Below the pieces are notes generated by a model. It did no database searches. It was not told the DNA's origin and saw only the letters and a program-made list of their open reading frames with translations. DNA of 64,000 bases. It comes from Aquibium sp. ELW1220. Lineage in GTDB: Bacteria > Pseudomonadota > Alphaproteobacteria > Rhizobiales > Rhizobiaceae. Location of the stretch: contig NZ_JAOAOQ010000001.1 of NCBI RefSeq assembly GCF_030398385.1, positions 258,441-322,440 of the forward strand, in the 5' to 3' direction. Both the position numbers and the translations under genes were made by a program. Below, one piece after another: positions 24,378 to 36,295 of the stretch; position 1 is the first letter of the stretch; every line of letters starts with the position of its first letter.

Positions 24378-26315
24378 ATGAACTTGAAGAGCCTATCCAT
24401 ATCGGCAAAGCTCGCGCTCGCCTTTGCGACGGTGGTGCTGATCATCGTCGGCATGAGCAGCGCCGCGCTGTGGAACCTGGCGCGGATCGACGGCGCCAAT
24501 GAAGAGGCGGAGGCAACCAAGGGCCGCGCCGCGATCGCGATGAATGCCCGCCTGAGCCTTGCCCGCGTCGAAAATTCCTGGCGCGGCTTCCTCCTCTCGA
24601 ACGACAACTACTACATCGGCCGTGTCGACAAGCACGAAGGTGCCCTGCGCGACCGCATGAACGAGCTGAAGCAGATCGAAGCCGGCAACCCGGGCAAGGT
24701 CGCGGAGATCGATGCGGTGCTTGCCGGTATCACACGCTACCGCGCCGAGGTCATCGAGGCCGGCAAGCCGCTCGCGGCCGATCCGATGCGGCGTGCCGAG
24801 GCGATCCGGATGGTCGGACCCGACGGCCTGGCCGATGGGCTCATCACGCCGATCGAGGATGGTATCGACGCCCTCATCGCCGAGGAGACCGAGGCCAATT
24901 CGCAGGCTTCCGCCATCCTGAGCAGCGATGTGGGATCCGCCCAGACGGCGCTCTGGGCCGGCCTCGCCATCGCGGTCGTCATGGCGGCCGGCCTCGGCTT
25001 CCTGCTGGCCCGCATGATCGCCAGCCCGATCCGCTCCCTGACGGGAACGATGGGCAAGCTGGCGTCCGGCGACAACTCCGTCGACATCCCGGCGGTAGAC
25101 CGCCGCGACGAGATCGGCCAGATGGCGCAGGCCGTCCAGGTGTTCAAGAACGCCGCGATCGAGAAGATCCGCGTCGAGGCGCAGGCGCTGGACCTGCGCT
25201 CTTCGAGCGAGGCCGATCGCGCCCGGGTCGAAGCCGAGAAGCAGCGTATGGCCGAAGAGGACCACATCGCGGTCACCGCACTCGCCACCGGCCTCGCAAG
25301 CCTTGCAAAGGGTGACCTGACGCACCGCATCGAGGTGCAGTTCGCACCGAAGACGCAGCAGCTGAAGGACGATTTCAACGCCGCTATCGCGCAGCTGCAG
25401 GACACGATGACTGGCATCTCCTCGGCCATCGCCGCCATGAAGACCGGCACCGGCGAGATCAGCCAGGCGGCCGACGATCTGTCGCGCCGCACCGAGCAGC
25501 AGGCTGCCTCCCTCGAGGAGACCGCCGCAGCACTGGACGAGATCACCTCCACGGTGCGCCAGACGGCCGACGGCGCCCGCAAGGCCGCCGACGTGTCGAA
25601 ACAGGCACGGAGCGGAGCGGAAAAGTCGTCCGAGGTCGTGCGCCAGGCCGTTCGCGCCATGTCGCAGATCGAGAAGTCGTCCGACGAGATCGGCCAGATC
25701 ATCGGCGTGATCGACGAGATCGCCTTCCAGACCAACCTGCTGGCGCTGAATGCCGGCGTCGAGGCGGCCCGCGCCGGCGAGGCGGGACGCGGCTTCGCGG
25801 TCGTGGCCCAGGAAGTGCGTGCGCTGGCGCAGCGCTCGGCCGAAGCCGCCAAGGAGATCAAGTCGCTGATCTCGACCTCCACCGTGCAGGTCAACGAGGG
25901 CGTCGGCCTTGTCGGCCAGACCGGCGAGGTTCTGGAGCTGATCGCCAGCCAGGTGACCGAGATGTCGGGCCTCGTGCAGAAGATCTCGGAATCGGCACAG
26001 GAACAGTCGACGGGTCTGGCCGAGGTCAACACCGCGGTTGGCCAGATGGACCAGGTGACGCAGCAGAACGCGGCGATGGTCGAGGAATCGACCGCCGCCA
26101 GCCACTCGCTGGCCCGCGAGGCCGAGCAGCTGGCCGGGCTGATCGCCCGCTTCAACCTCGGCGCGTCGCGAGGATCCTCCGGCCGGCCGGCCCATGCCGC
26201 ACCCGCGCATCGCCCGTCGCCGGCACCGGTGGCGCAGATGCGCACGGTCGGTGGCCGCGGCCAGTCCGCGGCTCGCGCGCCGGCAGCCGATGCCGACGGC
26301 TGGGAAGAGTTCTGA
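24378..26315 (+). CDS. Methyl-accepting chemotaxis protein, helical-bundle sensor
   Basis: 645 residues: TM1 (12-31), a periplasmic all-helical domain of about 160 residues (32-190, 4HB/CHASE3-like), TM2 (191-213), HAMP, then the signalling domain with the conserved hairpin tip (IDEIAFQTNLLALNAGVEAARAGE, split for length). It ends in GWEEF, a CheR-tethering type pentapeptide after a Pro/Ala-rich linker. The ligand is unknown. AAGGGG lies 9 bases before the ATG. From HAMP onward it is nearly the same as the next gene, pointing to duplication with a different sensor. Confidence 0.92.
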   Translation: MNLKSLSISAKLALAFATVVLIIVGMSSAALWNLARIDGANEEAEATKGRAAIAMNARLSLARVENSWRGFLLSNDNYYIGRVDKHEGALRDRMNELKQIEAGNPGKVAEIDAVLAGITRYRAEVIEAGKPLAADPMRRAEAIRMVGPDGLADGLITPIEDGIDALIAEETEANSQASAILSSDVGSAQTALWAGLAIAVVMAAGLGFLLARMIASPIRSLTGTMGKLASGDNSVDIPAVDRRDEIGQMAQAVQVFKNAAIEKIRVEAQALDLRSSSEADRARVEAEKQRMAEEDHIAVTALATGLASLAKGDLTHRIEVQFAPKTQQLKDDFNAAIAQLQDTMTGISSAIAAMKTGTGEISQAADDLSRRTEQQAASLEETAAALDEITSTVRQTADGARKAADVSKQARSGAEKSSEVVRQAVRAMSQIEKSSDEIGQIIGVIDEIAFQTNLLALNAGVEAARAGEAGRGFAVVAQEVRALAQRSAEAAKEIKSLISTSTVQVNEGVGLVGQTGEVLELIASQVTEMSGLVQKISESAQEQSTGLAEVNTAVGQMDQVTQQNAAMVEESTAASHSLAREAEQLAGLIARFNLGASRGSSGRPAHAAPAHRPSPAPVAQMRTVGGRGQSAARAPAADADGWEEF

Positions 26316-26637
26316 GCGCCGGAGCCTGAAGACACCCGGGAGGCCGCGCCTGCGAGGGCGCGGCCTTTCCTTTGCGTGGTTCCGACTGCACCGATCGAGA
26401 GAGACGGCCGTCCGTCAGGCAACGTGATGTCTCGGGTTTGCCATCGCCAGTGTTCGGCGCCGTTGCCGCAAGGAAGCACCTTAACTTTGGTTTAATTCCT
26501 CAAGATTATACAATAGAGCAATTTCCGGCAATCAAGTCCGTCCGTTTCGATCCACCGGTTTCGCAGCATCGGCCTCGGCGAGGCAGTGAGGCGTCGACGG
26601 TCGAGGAGCCGGGTGGGAGCTCTGCGAAGGCCAACCG
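26316..26637 (+). other. Intergenic region between the two chemoreceptor genes
   Basis: 322 bases: a terminator at 26341-26374, then an AT-richer stretch (26480-26525) with a -10-like TATACA at 26507-26512 and no clean -35. This is the probable promoter of the second receptor. No gene is seen. Confidence 0.45.
26341..26374 (+). terminator. Terminator after first chemoreceptor gene
   Basis: AGGCCGCGCC pairs with GGCGCGGCCT across a short TGCGA loop, then TTCCTTT. It separates the two chemoreceptor genes into independent transcripts. Confidence 0.8.
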
Positions 26638-28569
26638 ATGAAGAAACTCAGCATCTCCGCCCGCCTTTACGCCCTCGTCGGGCTTGGCTTCCTGCTTTCT
26701 GTCGCGCTCACGGCGGCGATGCTCTTCAAGACACAGGACCAGGTGGCGACCGAACGCCGCGCGATGCTGTCGGCCATGAACGAGAACGCCGTCAGCGTGT
26801 TCGAGGCCTACCACAAGCTCGAGCAGAGCGGCGAACTCACGCAGAAGGAAGCCCAGTCGCGGGCGATGAGAGCCGTCGGCGCGATGCGCTATCAGGGCAA
26901 CGGCTACTTCTTCATCCAGAACATGGACCTGATCATGCTCATGCATCCGATCGCTCCATCGCTGATCGGAACCGACCAGTCCGGACTGAAGGATCGACAG
27001 GGCCGCCTGATTTCCGTCGAGATGCTGAAGAAGGTGAAGGCCGACGGTGAAGGCTTCACCGATTACGAGTGGCCGAAGCCCGGTTCGGAGGAGCCGGTCG
27101 AGAAGTTCGCCCACGTGAAGGCCTTCGCTCCCTGGGGCTGGTTCGTCGGAACCGGTGTCTATGTCGACGATCTGGACGCGCTGTTCATGCGCAACATGAT
27201 CGAATACGGCATCATGCTGCTGATCGGCTTCTGCATTCTGGTGCCGCTCAGCTACCTGATCGCCCGCAGCATCGCGCGACCGGTCGGCGAACTGACCGGG
27301 ACGATGGGCAGGCTCGCGGCAGGCGACAACTCGGTCGAGATCCCGTCCACCCATCGCCGCGACGAGATCGGCCAGATGGCGCAGGCCGTGCAGGTGTTCA
27401 AGGACGCGGCACTCGAGAAGATCCGCCTGGAGTCCCAGGCGATCGACATGCGCGACAGCGCCGAGGCGGACCGATCCCGCACCGAGGCCGAAAAGGCCCG
27501 CGAGGCCGAGGAGGACCATGTCGCCGTCGGCGCGCTGGCCGCCGGCCTGGCCAGCCTCGCCCAGGGGGACCTGACGCACCGGATCGAGGCGCAGTTCGCG
27601 CCGAAGACGCAGCAGCTTAAGGACGATTTCAACGCCGCCATGGCACAGCTGCAGGACACGATGTCGGGCATCGCCGGCGCGATCGTGGCGATGAAGACCG
27701 GCACCGGCGAGATCAGCCAGGCGGCCGACGACCTCGCGCGCCGCACCGAACAGCAGGCGGCCTCGCTGGAGGAGACCGCTGCGGCGCTCGACGAGATCAC
27801 CACCACGGTGCGGACCACAGCCGCAGGCGCACGCAAGGCCGCAGAGGTGTCGCGCGATGCCAAGGGCGGCGCAGACCGATCGTCCGAGGTCGTGCGCCAG
27901 GCGGTGAAGGCCATGTCGCAGATCGAGAAATCGTCCGACGAGATCGGCCAGATCATCGGCGTGATCGACGAGATCGCCTTCCAGACCAACCTGCTGGCCT
28001 TGAACGCGGGCGTCGAGGCGGCGCGCGCCGGCGAGGCGGGACGCGGCTTCGCGGTCGTCGCCCAGGAAGTGCGTGCGCTGGCCCAGCGCTCGGCCGAAGC
28101 CGCCAAGGAGATCAAGGCGCTGATCTCCACCTCGACGGCGCAGGTCAACGAAGGCGTCAGCTTGGTCGGCCAGACCGGCGAGGTGCTCGAACTGATCGCC
28201 GGGCAGGTCGCCGAGATGTCGGGCCTGGTGCAGAGGATCGCGGAATCGGCGCAGGAACAGTCGACGGGTCTGGCCGAGGTCAACACCGCCGTCGGCCAGA
28301 TGGATCAGGTGACGCAGCAGAACGCGGCGATGGTCGAGGAATCGACTGCCGCCAGCCACTCGCTGGCCCGCGAGGCCGAGCAACTGGCGGTTCTCGTCTC
28401 CCGCTTCCGCACCGGCGAAGCCCGCGGCACCGCCTCACCGTCCTATCGCAACGGCGCGCCGGCGCGTCGCGCCGCAGCGCCGGTGACCCAGCTGCGCACC
28501 GCCGGAGGCCGCGGCCAGTCCGCCGCCACGGCGCCGTCGACCGACGCGGGCGGCTGGGAAGAGTTCTAG
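26638..28569 (+). CDS. Methyl-accepting chemotaxis protein, sCache-type sensor
   Basis: 643 residues: TM1 (10-30), a periplasmic single-Cache domain (about 35-182) with the family stretch GNGYFFIQNMDLIMLMHP and WGWFVGTGVYVDDL, TM2 (189-209), HAMP, signalling domain and the terminal GWEEF pentapeptide. sCache_2 domains usually sense small carboxylates; the ligand here is not known. From HAMP to the C-terminus it is almost identical to the upstream receptor, while the sensor is unrelated. GC-rich hairpin at 28605-28624 follows. Confidence 0.92.
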   Translation: MKKLSISARLYALVGLGFLLSVALTAAMLFKTQDQVATERRAMLSAMNENAVSVFEAYHKLEQSGELTQKEAQSRAMRAVGAMRYQGNGYFFIQNMDLIMLMHPIAPSLIGTDQSGLKDRQGRLISVEMLKKVKADGEGFTDYEWPKPGSEEPVEKFAHVKAFAPWGWFVGTGVYVDDLDALFMRNMIEYGIMLLIGFCILVPLSYLIARSIARPVGELTGTMGRLAAGDNSVEIPSTHRRDEIGQMAQAVQVFKDAALEKIRLESQAIDMRDSAEADRSRTEAEKAREAEEDHVAVGALAAGLASLAQGDLTHRIEAQFAPKTQQLKDDFNAAMAQLQDTMSGIAGAIVAMKTGTGEISQAADDLARRTEQQAASLEETAAALDEITTTVRTTAAGARKAAEVSRDAKGGADRSSEVVRQAVKAMSQIEKSSDEIGQIIGVIDEIAFQTNLLALNAGVEAARAGEAGRGFAVVAQEVRALAQRSAEAAKEIKALISTSTAQVNEGVSLVGQTGEVLELIAGQVAEMSGLVQRIAESAQEQSTGLAEVNTAVGQMDQVTQQNAAMVEESTAASHSLAREAEQLAVLVSRFRTGEARGTASPSYRNGAPARRAAAPVTQLRTAGGRGQSAATAPSTDAGGWEEF

Positions 28570-28604
28570 ACCCGCGGCGAAAGGTTCCGAAGCCCTGCCT
28601 TCAG

Positions 28605-28624
28605 CCGCGCCCTCCGGGGCGCGG
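28605..28624 (+). terminator. Hairpin after second chemoreceptor gene
   Basis: CCGCGCC pairs with GGCGCGG around a short CTCCGG-type loop 36 bases after the stop. The tail TCCTGTCT is not a clean T run, so termination is only probable. Confidence 0.5.
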
Positions 28625-28706
28625 TCCTGTCTCGAAGGGTTGGTTCTTGCAGGCTGAGGCCGGCTTGCCCTTGTCAGGCCTTGGCCAAAACCGCTAAGAG
28701 CCGGAC

Positions 28707-30107
<1,401 letters not shown>

Positions 30108-30138
30108 CGCCGGCGGCGGGCAGGATCAGGAGACGAGG

Positions 30139-31176
<1,038 letters not shown>

Positions 31177-31195
31177 GCGCGGCGCAACCCGACCG

Positions 31196-31714
31196 ATGAG
31201 CGAGAACCCGCTCGAAGTGGAGATCGCGCTGGCGGTCGAGGCGCCCGGCTGGCCGGACGAGGCGGAACTCGAGCGGCTGGTGCGACGGACCGTGGATGCG
31301 GTCGCCTCCGAACTCGCGCTCCGGTCCAAGGACCCGACCGAACTCGGCGTCACCTTCACCGACGACGCAGCGATCCGCGGCCTCAACGCGCAGTGGCGGG
31401 GCCAGGACAAGCCGACCAACGTGCTGTCGTTTCCGGCCTTTCCCGATGCGGGAGACGGCATTCCCCCCATGCTCGGCGACATCGTGCTGGCACGCGAGAC
31501 CATAGAACGCGAGGCTGCACTGGACGGGAAGCCCTTCGATCACCATCTGACCCACTTGGTGGCGCACGGCCTCCTGCACCTTCTCGGCCATGATCACGAG
31601 ACCGACGACGAGGCGGAGGAGATGGAAGGGGCGGAGAGGCGGATCCTCGCATCGCTTGCGATCCCCGACCCCTATGCGCTATCTGAAGACCCTGAAACAG
31701 CAACGAGACGATGA
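31196..31714 (+). CDS. ybeY: rRNA maturation endoribonuclease YbeY
   Basis: 172 residues. The zinc-binding motif H-x3-H-x5-H is present ([14 protein letters not shown]), preceded by the conserved NVLSFPAF. It acts in 16S rRNA 3' end maturation and 70S quality control. The gene lies 19 bases after phoH and its stop overlaps the corC start (ATGA). The length is slightly above the usual 155, from an N-terminal extension. Confidence 0.95.
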   Translation: MSENPLEVEIALAVEAPGWPDEAELERLVRRTVDAVASELALRSKDPTELGVTFTDDAAIRGLNAQWRGQDKPTNVLSFPAFPDAGDGIPPMLGDIVLARETIEREAALDGKPFDHHLTHLVAHGLLHLLGHDHETDDEAEEMEGAERRILASLAIPDPYALSEDPETATRR

Positions 31715-32838
31715 ACGAAACCTCTACAGCCGTCCCGACACCGCCCCCGGCCGCCGACGCCGGCGGTCCGGTCGAAAAATCCGCTCCCGCCGACGAAGGC
31801 CAGAGTAGTCCCGCGCCATCGGTCGAGACCGCAAAGCCCGCGCCGCGGAGCCAGGCGCCGCGGCCATCGCTGATCAGCCGCGTCCAGGGGCTCTTCCGCT
31901 TCCGCAACGGGTCGACCCTGCGCGAGGATCTCGCCGATGCGCTGGCCGGTGGCGAGGATCACGGCGCAACCTTCTCGCCTGGCGAGCGGGCGATGCTCAA
32001 CAACATCCTGCGCCTGCGCGAGGTGCGCGTGGAGGACGTGATGATCCCCCGCGCCGACATCGAGGCGATCGACATCTCCACCAAGCTCGGCGACCTTTTG
32101 ACCCTGTTCGAGGAGTCGGGCCATTCGCGCATGCCGGTCTATGCCGAGTCTCTCGACGACCCGCGCGGCATGGTGCATATCCGCGACATCGTCGCCCACA
32201 TCACGCGCACTGCGCGCTCGCGCAAGCGCCGCAGCGTGCGCAAGACCGCAGCCGGGGAAGTCTCCGCGCCGACGCCCGCACCCAAGCCGGCCGGGCTCGA
32301 CCTTGCCAATGTCGACCTCGATCGCTCGGTGGAAGACCTGAACCTGATGCGGCCGGTGCTGTTCGTGCCGCCGTCCATGCTGGCCTCCGACCTGATGAGC
32401 CGCATGCAGGCGGGGCGGATCCAGATGGCTCTGGTGATCGACGAATATGGCGGCACAGATGGCCTGGTCTCGCTGGAAGACATCGTCGAGATGGTCGTCG
32501 GCGACATCGAGGACGAGCACGACGAGGAAGAACCCCTTATCACCAAGGTGGGCGACGGCATCTTCATCGTCGACGCCAAGGCCGAGATCGAGGAGGTCGC
32601 CAAGGTGATCGGCGGGGAGTTCAGCGCCGGCGAGCATGGCGAGTATGTCGACACCATCGGCGGCATCATCTTCAACGCGCTCGGGCGCGTGCCAGCCCGC
32701 GGCGAGGTGGTGCAGGCGATTCCCGGCTTCGAGTTCCACGTGCTCGACGCCGATCCGCGCCGCGTGAAGCGGGTGCGCATCGTCCAGGGCCGCGCGCCGG
32801 CGCGCCGCGGCCGCGCGTCCAAGGAAAAGGCGGCCTGA
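31711..32838 (+). CDS. corC: CorC/HlyC-family protein with tandem CBS domains (YbeX-like)
   Basis: 375 residues. There is no DUF21 membrane domain. Disordered Pro/Ala-rich N-terminus (1-50), then a split CBS pair with [17 protein letters not shown] and [26 protein letters not shown], and a C-terminal CorC_HlyC domain from about residue 280. An insertion rich in basic residues and Pro (about 165-195) separates the two CBS motifs. In E. coli ybeZ-ybeY-ybeX-lnt form one operon; here an epimerase gene splits off lnt. Role in magnesium/cobalt efflux or ribosome function is inferred from family. Confidence 0.88.
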   Translation: MNETSTAVPTPPPAADAGGPVEKSAPADEGQSSPAPSVETAKPAPRSQAPRPSLISRVQGLFRFRNGSTLREDLADALAGGEDHGATFSPGERAMLNNILRLREVRVEDVMIPRADIEAIDISTKLGDLLTLFEESGHSRMPVYAESLDDPRGMVHIRDIVAHITRTARSRKRRSVRKTAAGEVSAPTPAPKPAGLDLANVDLDRSVEDLNLMRPVLFVPPSMLASDLMSRMQAGRIQMALVIDEYGGTDGLVSLEDIVEMVVGDIEDEHDEEEPLITKVGDGIFIVDAKAEIEEVAKVIGGEFSAGEHGEYVDTIGGIIFNALGRVPARGEVVQAIPGFEFHVLDADPRRVKRVRIVQGRAPARRGRASKEKAA

Positions 32839-32900
32839 CGCCGACGATCGGCCGCCTTTCAAGGGCAGCCGGCATTCCGAAGAAAGAGGGAGGACCGATC

Positions 32901-33803
32901 ATGGGCCGAAACAAGCGCGTGCTGTTCACCGGCGGCGCCGGCAAGGCCGGCCGCCACGTGATCCCCTGGCTGCTCGACCGCGGCCACAGGATCGTCAATG
33001 TCGATCTGAAGCCGCTCGACCACTCGGGTGTCGACAATCTGCGCGCCGACATCACCGATTCCGGCCAGATGTTCAATGCGATGACGTCCTATGCCGGTTT
33101 CGACGAAATGGAGCCGGGGACGGGCGTACCGCGCTTCGATGCCGTGGTGCATTTCGCAGCCATCCCGCGCATCCTGATCGAGCCCGACAACGAGACTTTC
33201 CGCGTCAACACGATCGGCACCTACAACGTCATCGAGGCGGCGGTGAAACTCGGCATCCGCAAGATCATCATAGCCTCCTCGGAGACGACGTACGGTATCT
33301 GCTTTGCAGACGGTCGCGCCGATCCGGCCTCGCTGCCGCTCGACGAAGATTACGACGTCGATCCCATGGACAGCTACGGCCTGTCGAAAGTCGTCAACGA
33401 ACGGACCGCGCGGGCCTTCCAGAAGCGGTCCGGCTTCGACATCTACGCGCTGCGGATCGGCAACGTCATCGAGCCGCACGAATATGCGACGCTGTTCCCG
33501 CGCTGGTTCGAGCAGCCCGAGACCCGCCGCCGCAACGCCTTCTGCTACATCGATGCGCGCGATCTCGGGCAGATCGTCGATCTCTGCCTAGAGAAGGACG
33601 GTCTCGGTTACCAGGTCTTCAATGCCGGCAACGATACCAACGGGATGAACAGGCCCACGGCGGAACTGGCGGCGCGGTACTTCCCGGGCGTGCCGGTGAC
33701 ACGCTCCATGGACGAGAACGAGGCGCTGTTCTCGAACCGCAAGATCCGGCAAGTTCTGGGCTTCGCCGAGCAACACGACTGGCGACGGTACGTCGCCGGC
33801 TGA
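32901..33803 (+). CDS. NAD-dependent epimerase/dehydratase family protein
   Basis: 300 residues of the extended SDR class. The nucleotide-binding motif is VLFTGGAGKAGRHV, the active-site pair is S (IIASSETTYG) and YxxxK (SYGLSK), and NTIGTYNVIEAAVKLG follows the family pattern. The substrate is not clear; members act on nucleotide sugars or uronates. It lies between corC and lnt, which are usually adjacent, with 62 and 201 bases on either side, so it looks like an insertion into the conserved cluster. A strong GGGAGGA precedes the start. Confidence 0.88.
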   Translation: MGRNKRVLFTGGAGKAGRHVIPWLLDRGHRIVNVDLKPLDHSGVDNLRADITDSGQMFNAMTSYAGFDEMEPGTGVPRFDAVVHFAAIPRILIEPDNETFRVNTIGTYNVIEAAVKLGIRKIIIASSETTYGICFADGRADPASLPLDEDYDVDPMDSYGLSKVVNERTARAFQKRSGFDIYALRIGNVIEPHEYATLFPRWFEQPETRRRNAFCYIDARDLGQIVDLCLEKDGLGYQVFNAGNDTNGMNRPTAELAARYFPGVPVTRSMDENEALFSNRKIRQVLGFAEQHDWRRYVAG

Positions 33804-34004
33804 CCGCGTCTTCCGCCCGCCGGGCCTGCCGCTCCCTCCGCAGCCTCCCGGTGCTCCGCCAAAGGCTCCCCTGACGGCGCAGGCATGTTCGCCCCGGGGG
33901 AGGTCGGGTCCCGCCGTGGCCGCACCTTCGGTGCTCTGAAAGGCGAATCCGACTATGGCTACGGACCTGACGTGCCCGTCGTGATTCGGCCCCGAAAGGA
34001 ACCC

Positions 34005-35585
34005 ATGCAAAGCCTTGCCGCCAGAATCATTCTGCTCTGGGGATGGAGACGTTCGCTGGTCGCGTTTCTGGCCGGGGCGCTCGCCGTGCTGTCGCAGGCG
34101 CCCTACGACTTCTTTCCCGTCTGCTTCGTCTCCTTTCCCATCCTCGTCTGGCTTCTCGACGGTGCTTCGGGCGAAAGGGGCGACGGCGCCATTCGACGGT
34201 ACATCACCATCTTCGGCATCGGCTGGTGGTTCGGCCTCGGCTACTTCCTGTTCGGTCTCTGGTGGATTGGAAAGGCGCTGCTCGTCGATGCAGAGGCATT
34301 CGCCTGGGCGCTTCCGCTGGCCGTCCTGGGCCTGCCGGCAGGGCTTGCCGTCTTCTATGGAATCGCCTGCGTGATTGCCCGATCATGCTGGCCCGACGGA
34401 CTGGGACGAATTGTCGCACTCGCCTGCGGTTTCGGACTCGCCGAGTGGTTGCGCGCCACGCTCCTGACCGGCTTCCCCTGGAACGCCATCGGCTATGCGG
34501 CAATGCCGATCCCGCTGCTGATGCAATCGGTCCATGTCGTCGGGCTCTTCGGGATCAACGCGCTCGCCGTCTTCGTCTTCGCCGCGCCGGCCGTTCTCGG
34601 GTCCGGCCGGCATCGCCGCATAACCCTGTCGGCAGCTGTGCTCCTGGCGGCCGTGCACGCCGGGTACGGTGCGTGGGTGCTTGCAGCTCCGGTTGAATAC
34701 GCGCGAAAGTTGTCGATTCGAATCGTCCAACCGTCGGTACCCCAAGGCGGCAAATGGGACCCTGCCATGCGCGACGAAATCCTCGCGCGGCTGATCGATT
34801 TGTCCGGACGTCCTACGACCAAGGGCCGAGCACCCGAACTCATCGTCTGGCCCGAGACCGCCTTGCCGTTTCTCCTGACCGACAGGCCTGACGCGCTCGC
34901 CGCGATGGGCAACATGCTGGCGGATGGCCAGCTGCTGGTCCTCGGTGCGGTTCGTTCCGAGGCGGGAACCGCAGAAGGCGAGCCCGTCCGCTATTACAAC
35001 GCCACGGTTGCGATCGACGACAATGGCGAAATCGTCGACGCCATCGACAAGGTACATCTTGTACCCTTCGGCGAATACTTGCCGTTCGAGCGCCTCTTCC
35101 GCCAGGTCGGACTACGTGCGGTTGCGGAAACAGTGGGAGGATTCTCGCCCGGCGCGCATCGTCGGGCGCTTCAGGTCACCCCCGCGATCGCGGCCGAGCC
35201 GATGATCTGCTACGAAGTGATCTTTCCCGGTGAAGTTGCACTTCCCGAGGTGGACTTCATTCTCAACCTGACGAACGACGCATGGTTCGGGAACACTCCC
35301 GGACCCTACCAGCACTTCCGCCAGGCGCAGGTGCGGGCCGTGGAGGCTGGCCTGCCGCTGGTGCGCAGCGCCAACAACGGGATATCCGGTGTCGTCGACC
35401 GATCCGGCCGTGTCGTGGACGCCTATGCCCTCGACGTGACCGGCGCGCTCGACGTGGAACTTCAAATACCTGTCAAGAAAAGTCACATTTCTGTGGCACC
35501 CAAAATGATTGGAGTTTTAACAATATTGCTGCTTGCAATCATCGCGTGTGGTATGAGCGTCCTCGCGAGGTTACGTTCAACCTGA
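34005..35585 (+). CDS. lnt: Apolipoprotein N-acyltransferase Lnt
   Basis: 526 residues. Inner-membrane enzyme adding the third acyl chain to lipoproteins. Eight or so membrane segments at the N-terminus and one at the C-terminus flank a nitrilase-like domain with the Glu-Lys-Cys triad: E in VWPETALPF, K in IDKVHLVPFGEYLP, C in MICYEVIFP. ATG 34005 (MQSLAAR) is used, with AAGGA six bases before; the frame is open for 40 more codons without similarity. Base composition is slightly less GC-rich than its neighbours. Confidence 0.94.
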   Translation: MQSLAARIILLWGWRRSLVAFLAGALAVLSQAPYDFFPVCFVSFPILVWLLDGASGERGDGAIRRYITIFGIGWWFGLGYFLFGLWWIGKALLVDAEAFAWALPLAVLGLPAGLAVFYGIACVIARSCWPDGLGRIVALACGFGLAEWLRATLLTGFPWNAIGYAAMPIPLLMQSVHVVGLFGINALAVFVFAAPAVLGSGRHRRITLSAAVLLAAVHAGYGAWVLAAPVEYARKLSIRIVQPSVPQGGKWDPAMRDEILARLIDLSGRPTTKGRAPELIVWPETALPFLLTDRPDALAAMGNMLADGQLLVLGAVRSEAGTAEGEPVRYYNATVAIDDNGEIVDAIDKVHLVPFGEYLPFERLFRQVGLRAVAETVGGFSPGAHRRALQVTPAIAAEPMICYEVIFPGEVALPEVDFILNLTNDAWFGNTPGPYQHFRQAQVRAVEAGLPLVRSANNGISGVVDRSGRVVDAYALDVTGALDVELQIPVKKSHISVAPKMIGVLTILLLAIIACGMSVLARLRST

Positions 35586-35711
35586 GACGACGGGCGATTT
35601 CTCGGAGGTGAGGCGCGCGGTCGTCGTCCCACACCCTCAGCATTCTGGGGCGAGGGTGAGGGGAGGAACGGAACCAACGACAAAGCGCCCGTCTCGAGTG
35701 GCGAGGAAATC

Positions 35712-36125
35712 ATGACCGAAAACAAGAAAAAGCCGAACCCGATCGACATCCACGTCGGCAGCCGAGTCCGTCTGCGCCGCAATATGCTTGGCATGAGCCA
35801 GGAAAAACTGGGAGAGAGCCTGGGCATCACGTTCCAGCAGATCCAGAAGTACGAGAAGGGAACGAACCGGGTGGGCGCCAGCCGCCTCCAGGCGATCGCG
35901 ACGATCCTGGGCGTGCCCGTATCCTTCTTCTTCGAGGATGCTCCCGACATGCCCTCCGTCGCCGGTGGCGGCTTCCGCGAGGACAACGCCACGTCCTACG
36001 TGGTGGACTTCCTGAACAGCGCAGAAGGCCTACAGCTCAATCGCGCTTTCGTCAGGATCGCCGACGCCAAGGTCCGCCGCCGCGTGGTCGACCTCGTCAA
36101 GGCGCTGGCCGACGACGAAAGCTGA
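35712..36125 (+). CDS. XRE-family regulator, PraR/PhrR-like
   Basis: 137 residues. N-terminal helix-turn-helix (GSRVRLRRNMLGMSQEKLGESLGITFQQIQKYEKG, split for length) and a short C-terminal helical part (VVDFLNSAEGLQLNRAFVRIADAKVRRRVVDLVKAL). The size, the ITFQQIQKYEKGTNR signature and position between lnt and metK match PraR of Rhizobium and PhrR of Sinorhizobium, which repress biofilm and quorum-related genes. Target genes are not visible here. Confidence 0.88.
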   Translation: MTENKKKPNPIDIHVGSRVRLRRNMLGMSQEKLGESLGITFQQIQKYEKGTNRVGASRLQAIATILGVPVSFFFEDAPDMPSVAGGGFREDNATSYVVDFLNSAEGLQLNRAFVRIADAKVRRRVVDLVKALADDES

Positions 36126-36295
36126 GCTGGGGCCACGGATCGAGCGGTCCTCCGTTCCTCCGCCGGAAGCGGTCTTCGCCGGCCGCTGAACCGGCGGAAA
36201 ATCCTGCCGCTTGACGGGCCTCCGGCCGCTTCGGTAACAAGGGCGCGCGCGAAGCGGCGATCGTGTCGTTTCGCGTTTTTCTTGAGGGGACACCC

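Noticed and set aside
24393-28383. Two long minus-strand frames (605 and 625 codons) opposite the chemoreceptors
   Set aside because: They mirror the conserved signalling domains and look alike only because the sense genes do. No family motif is present.
36126-36295. SAM or SAH riboswitch upstream of metK
   Set aside because: Only an inverted repeat (36160-36197) is present. I could not match any known SAM riboswitch core.
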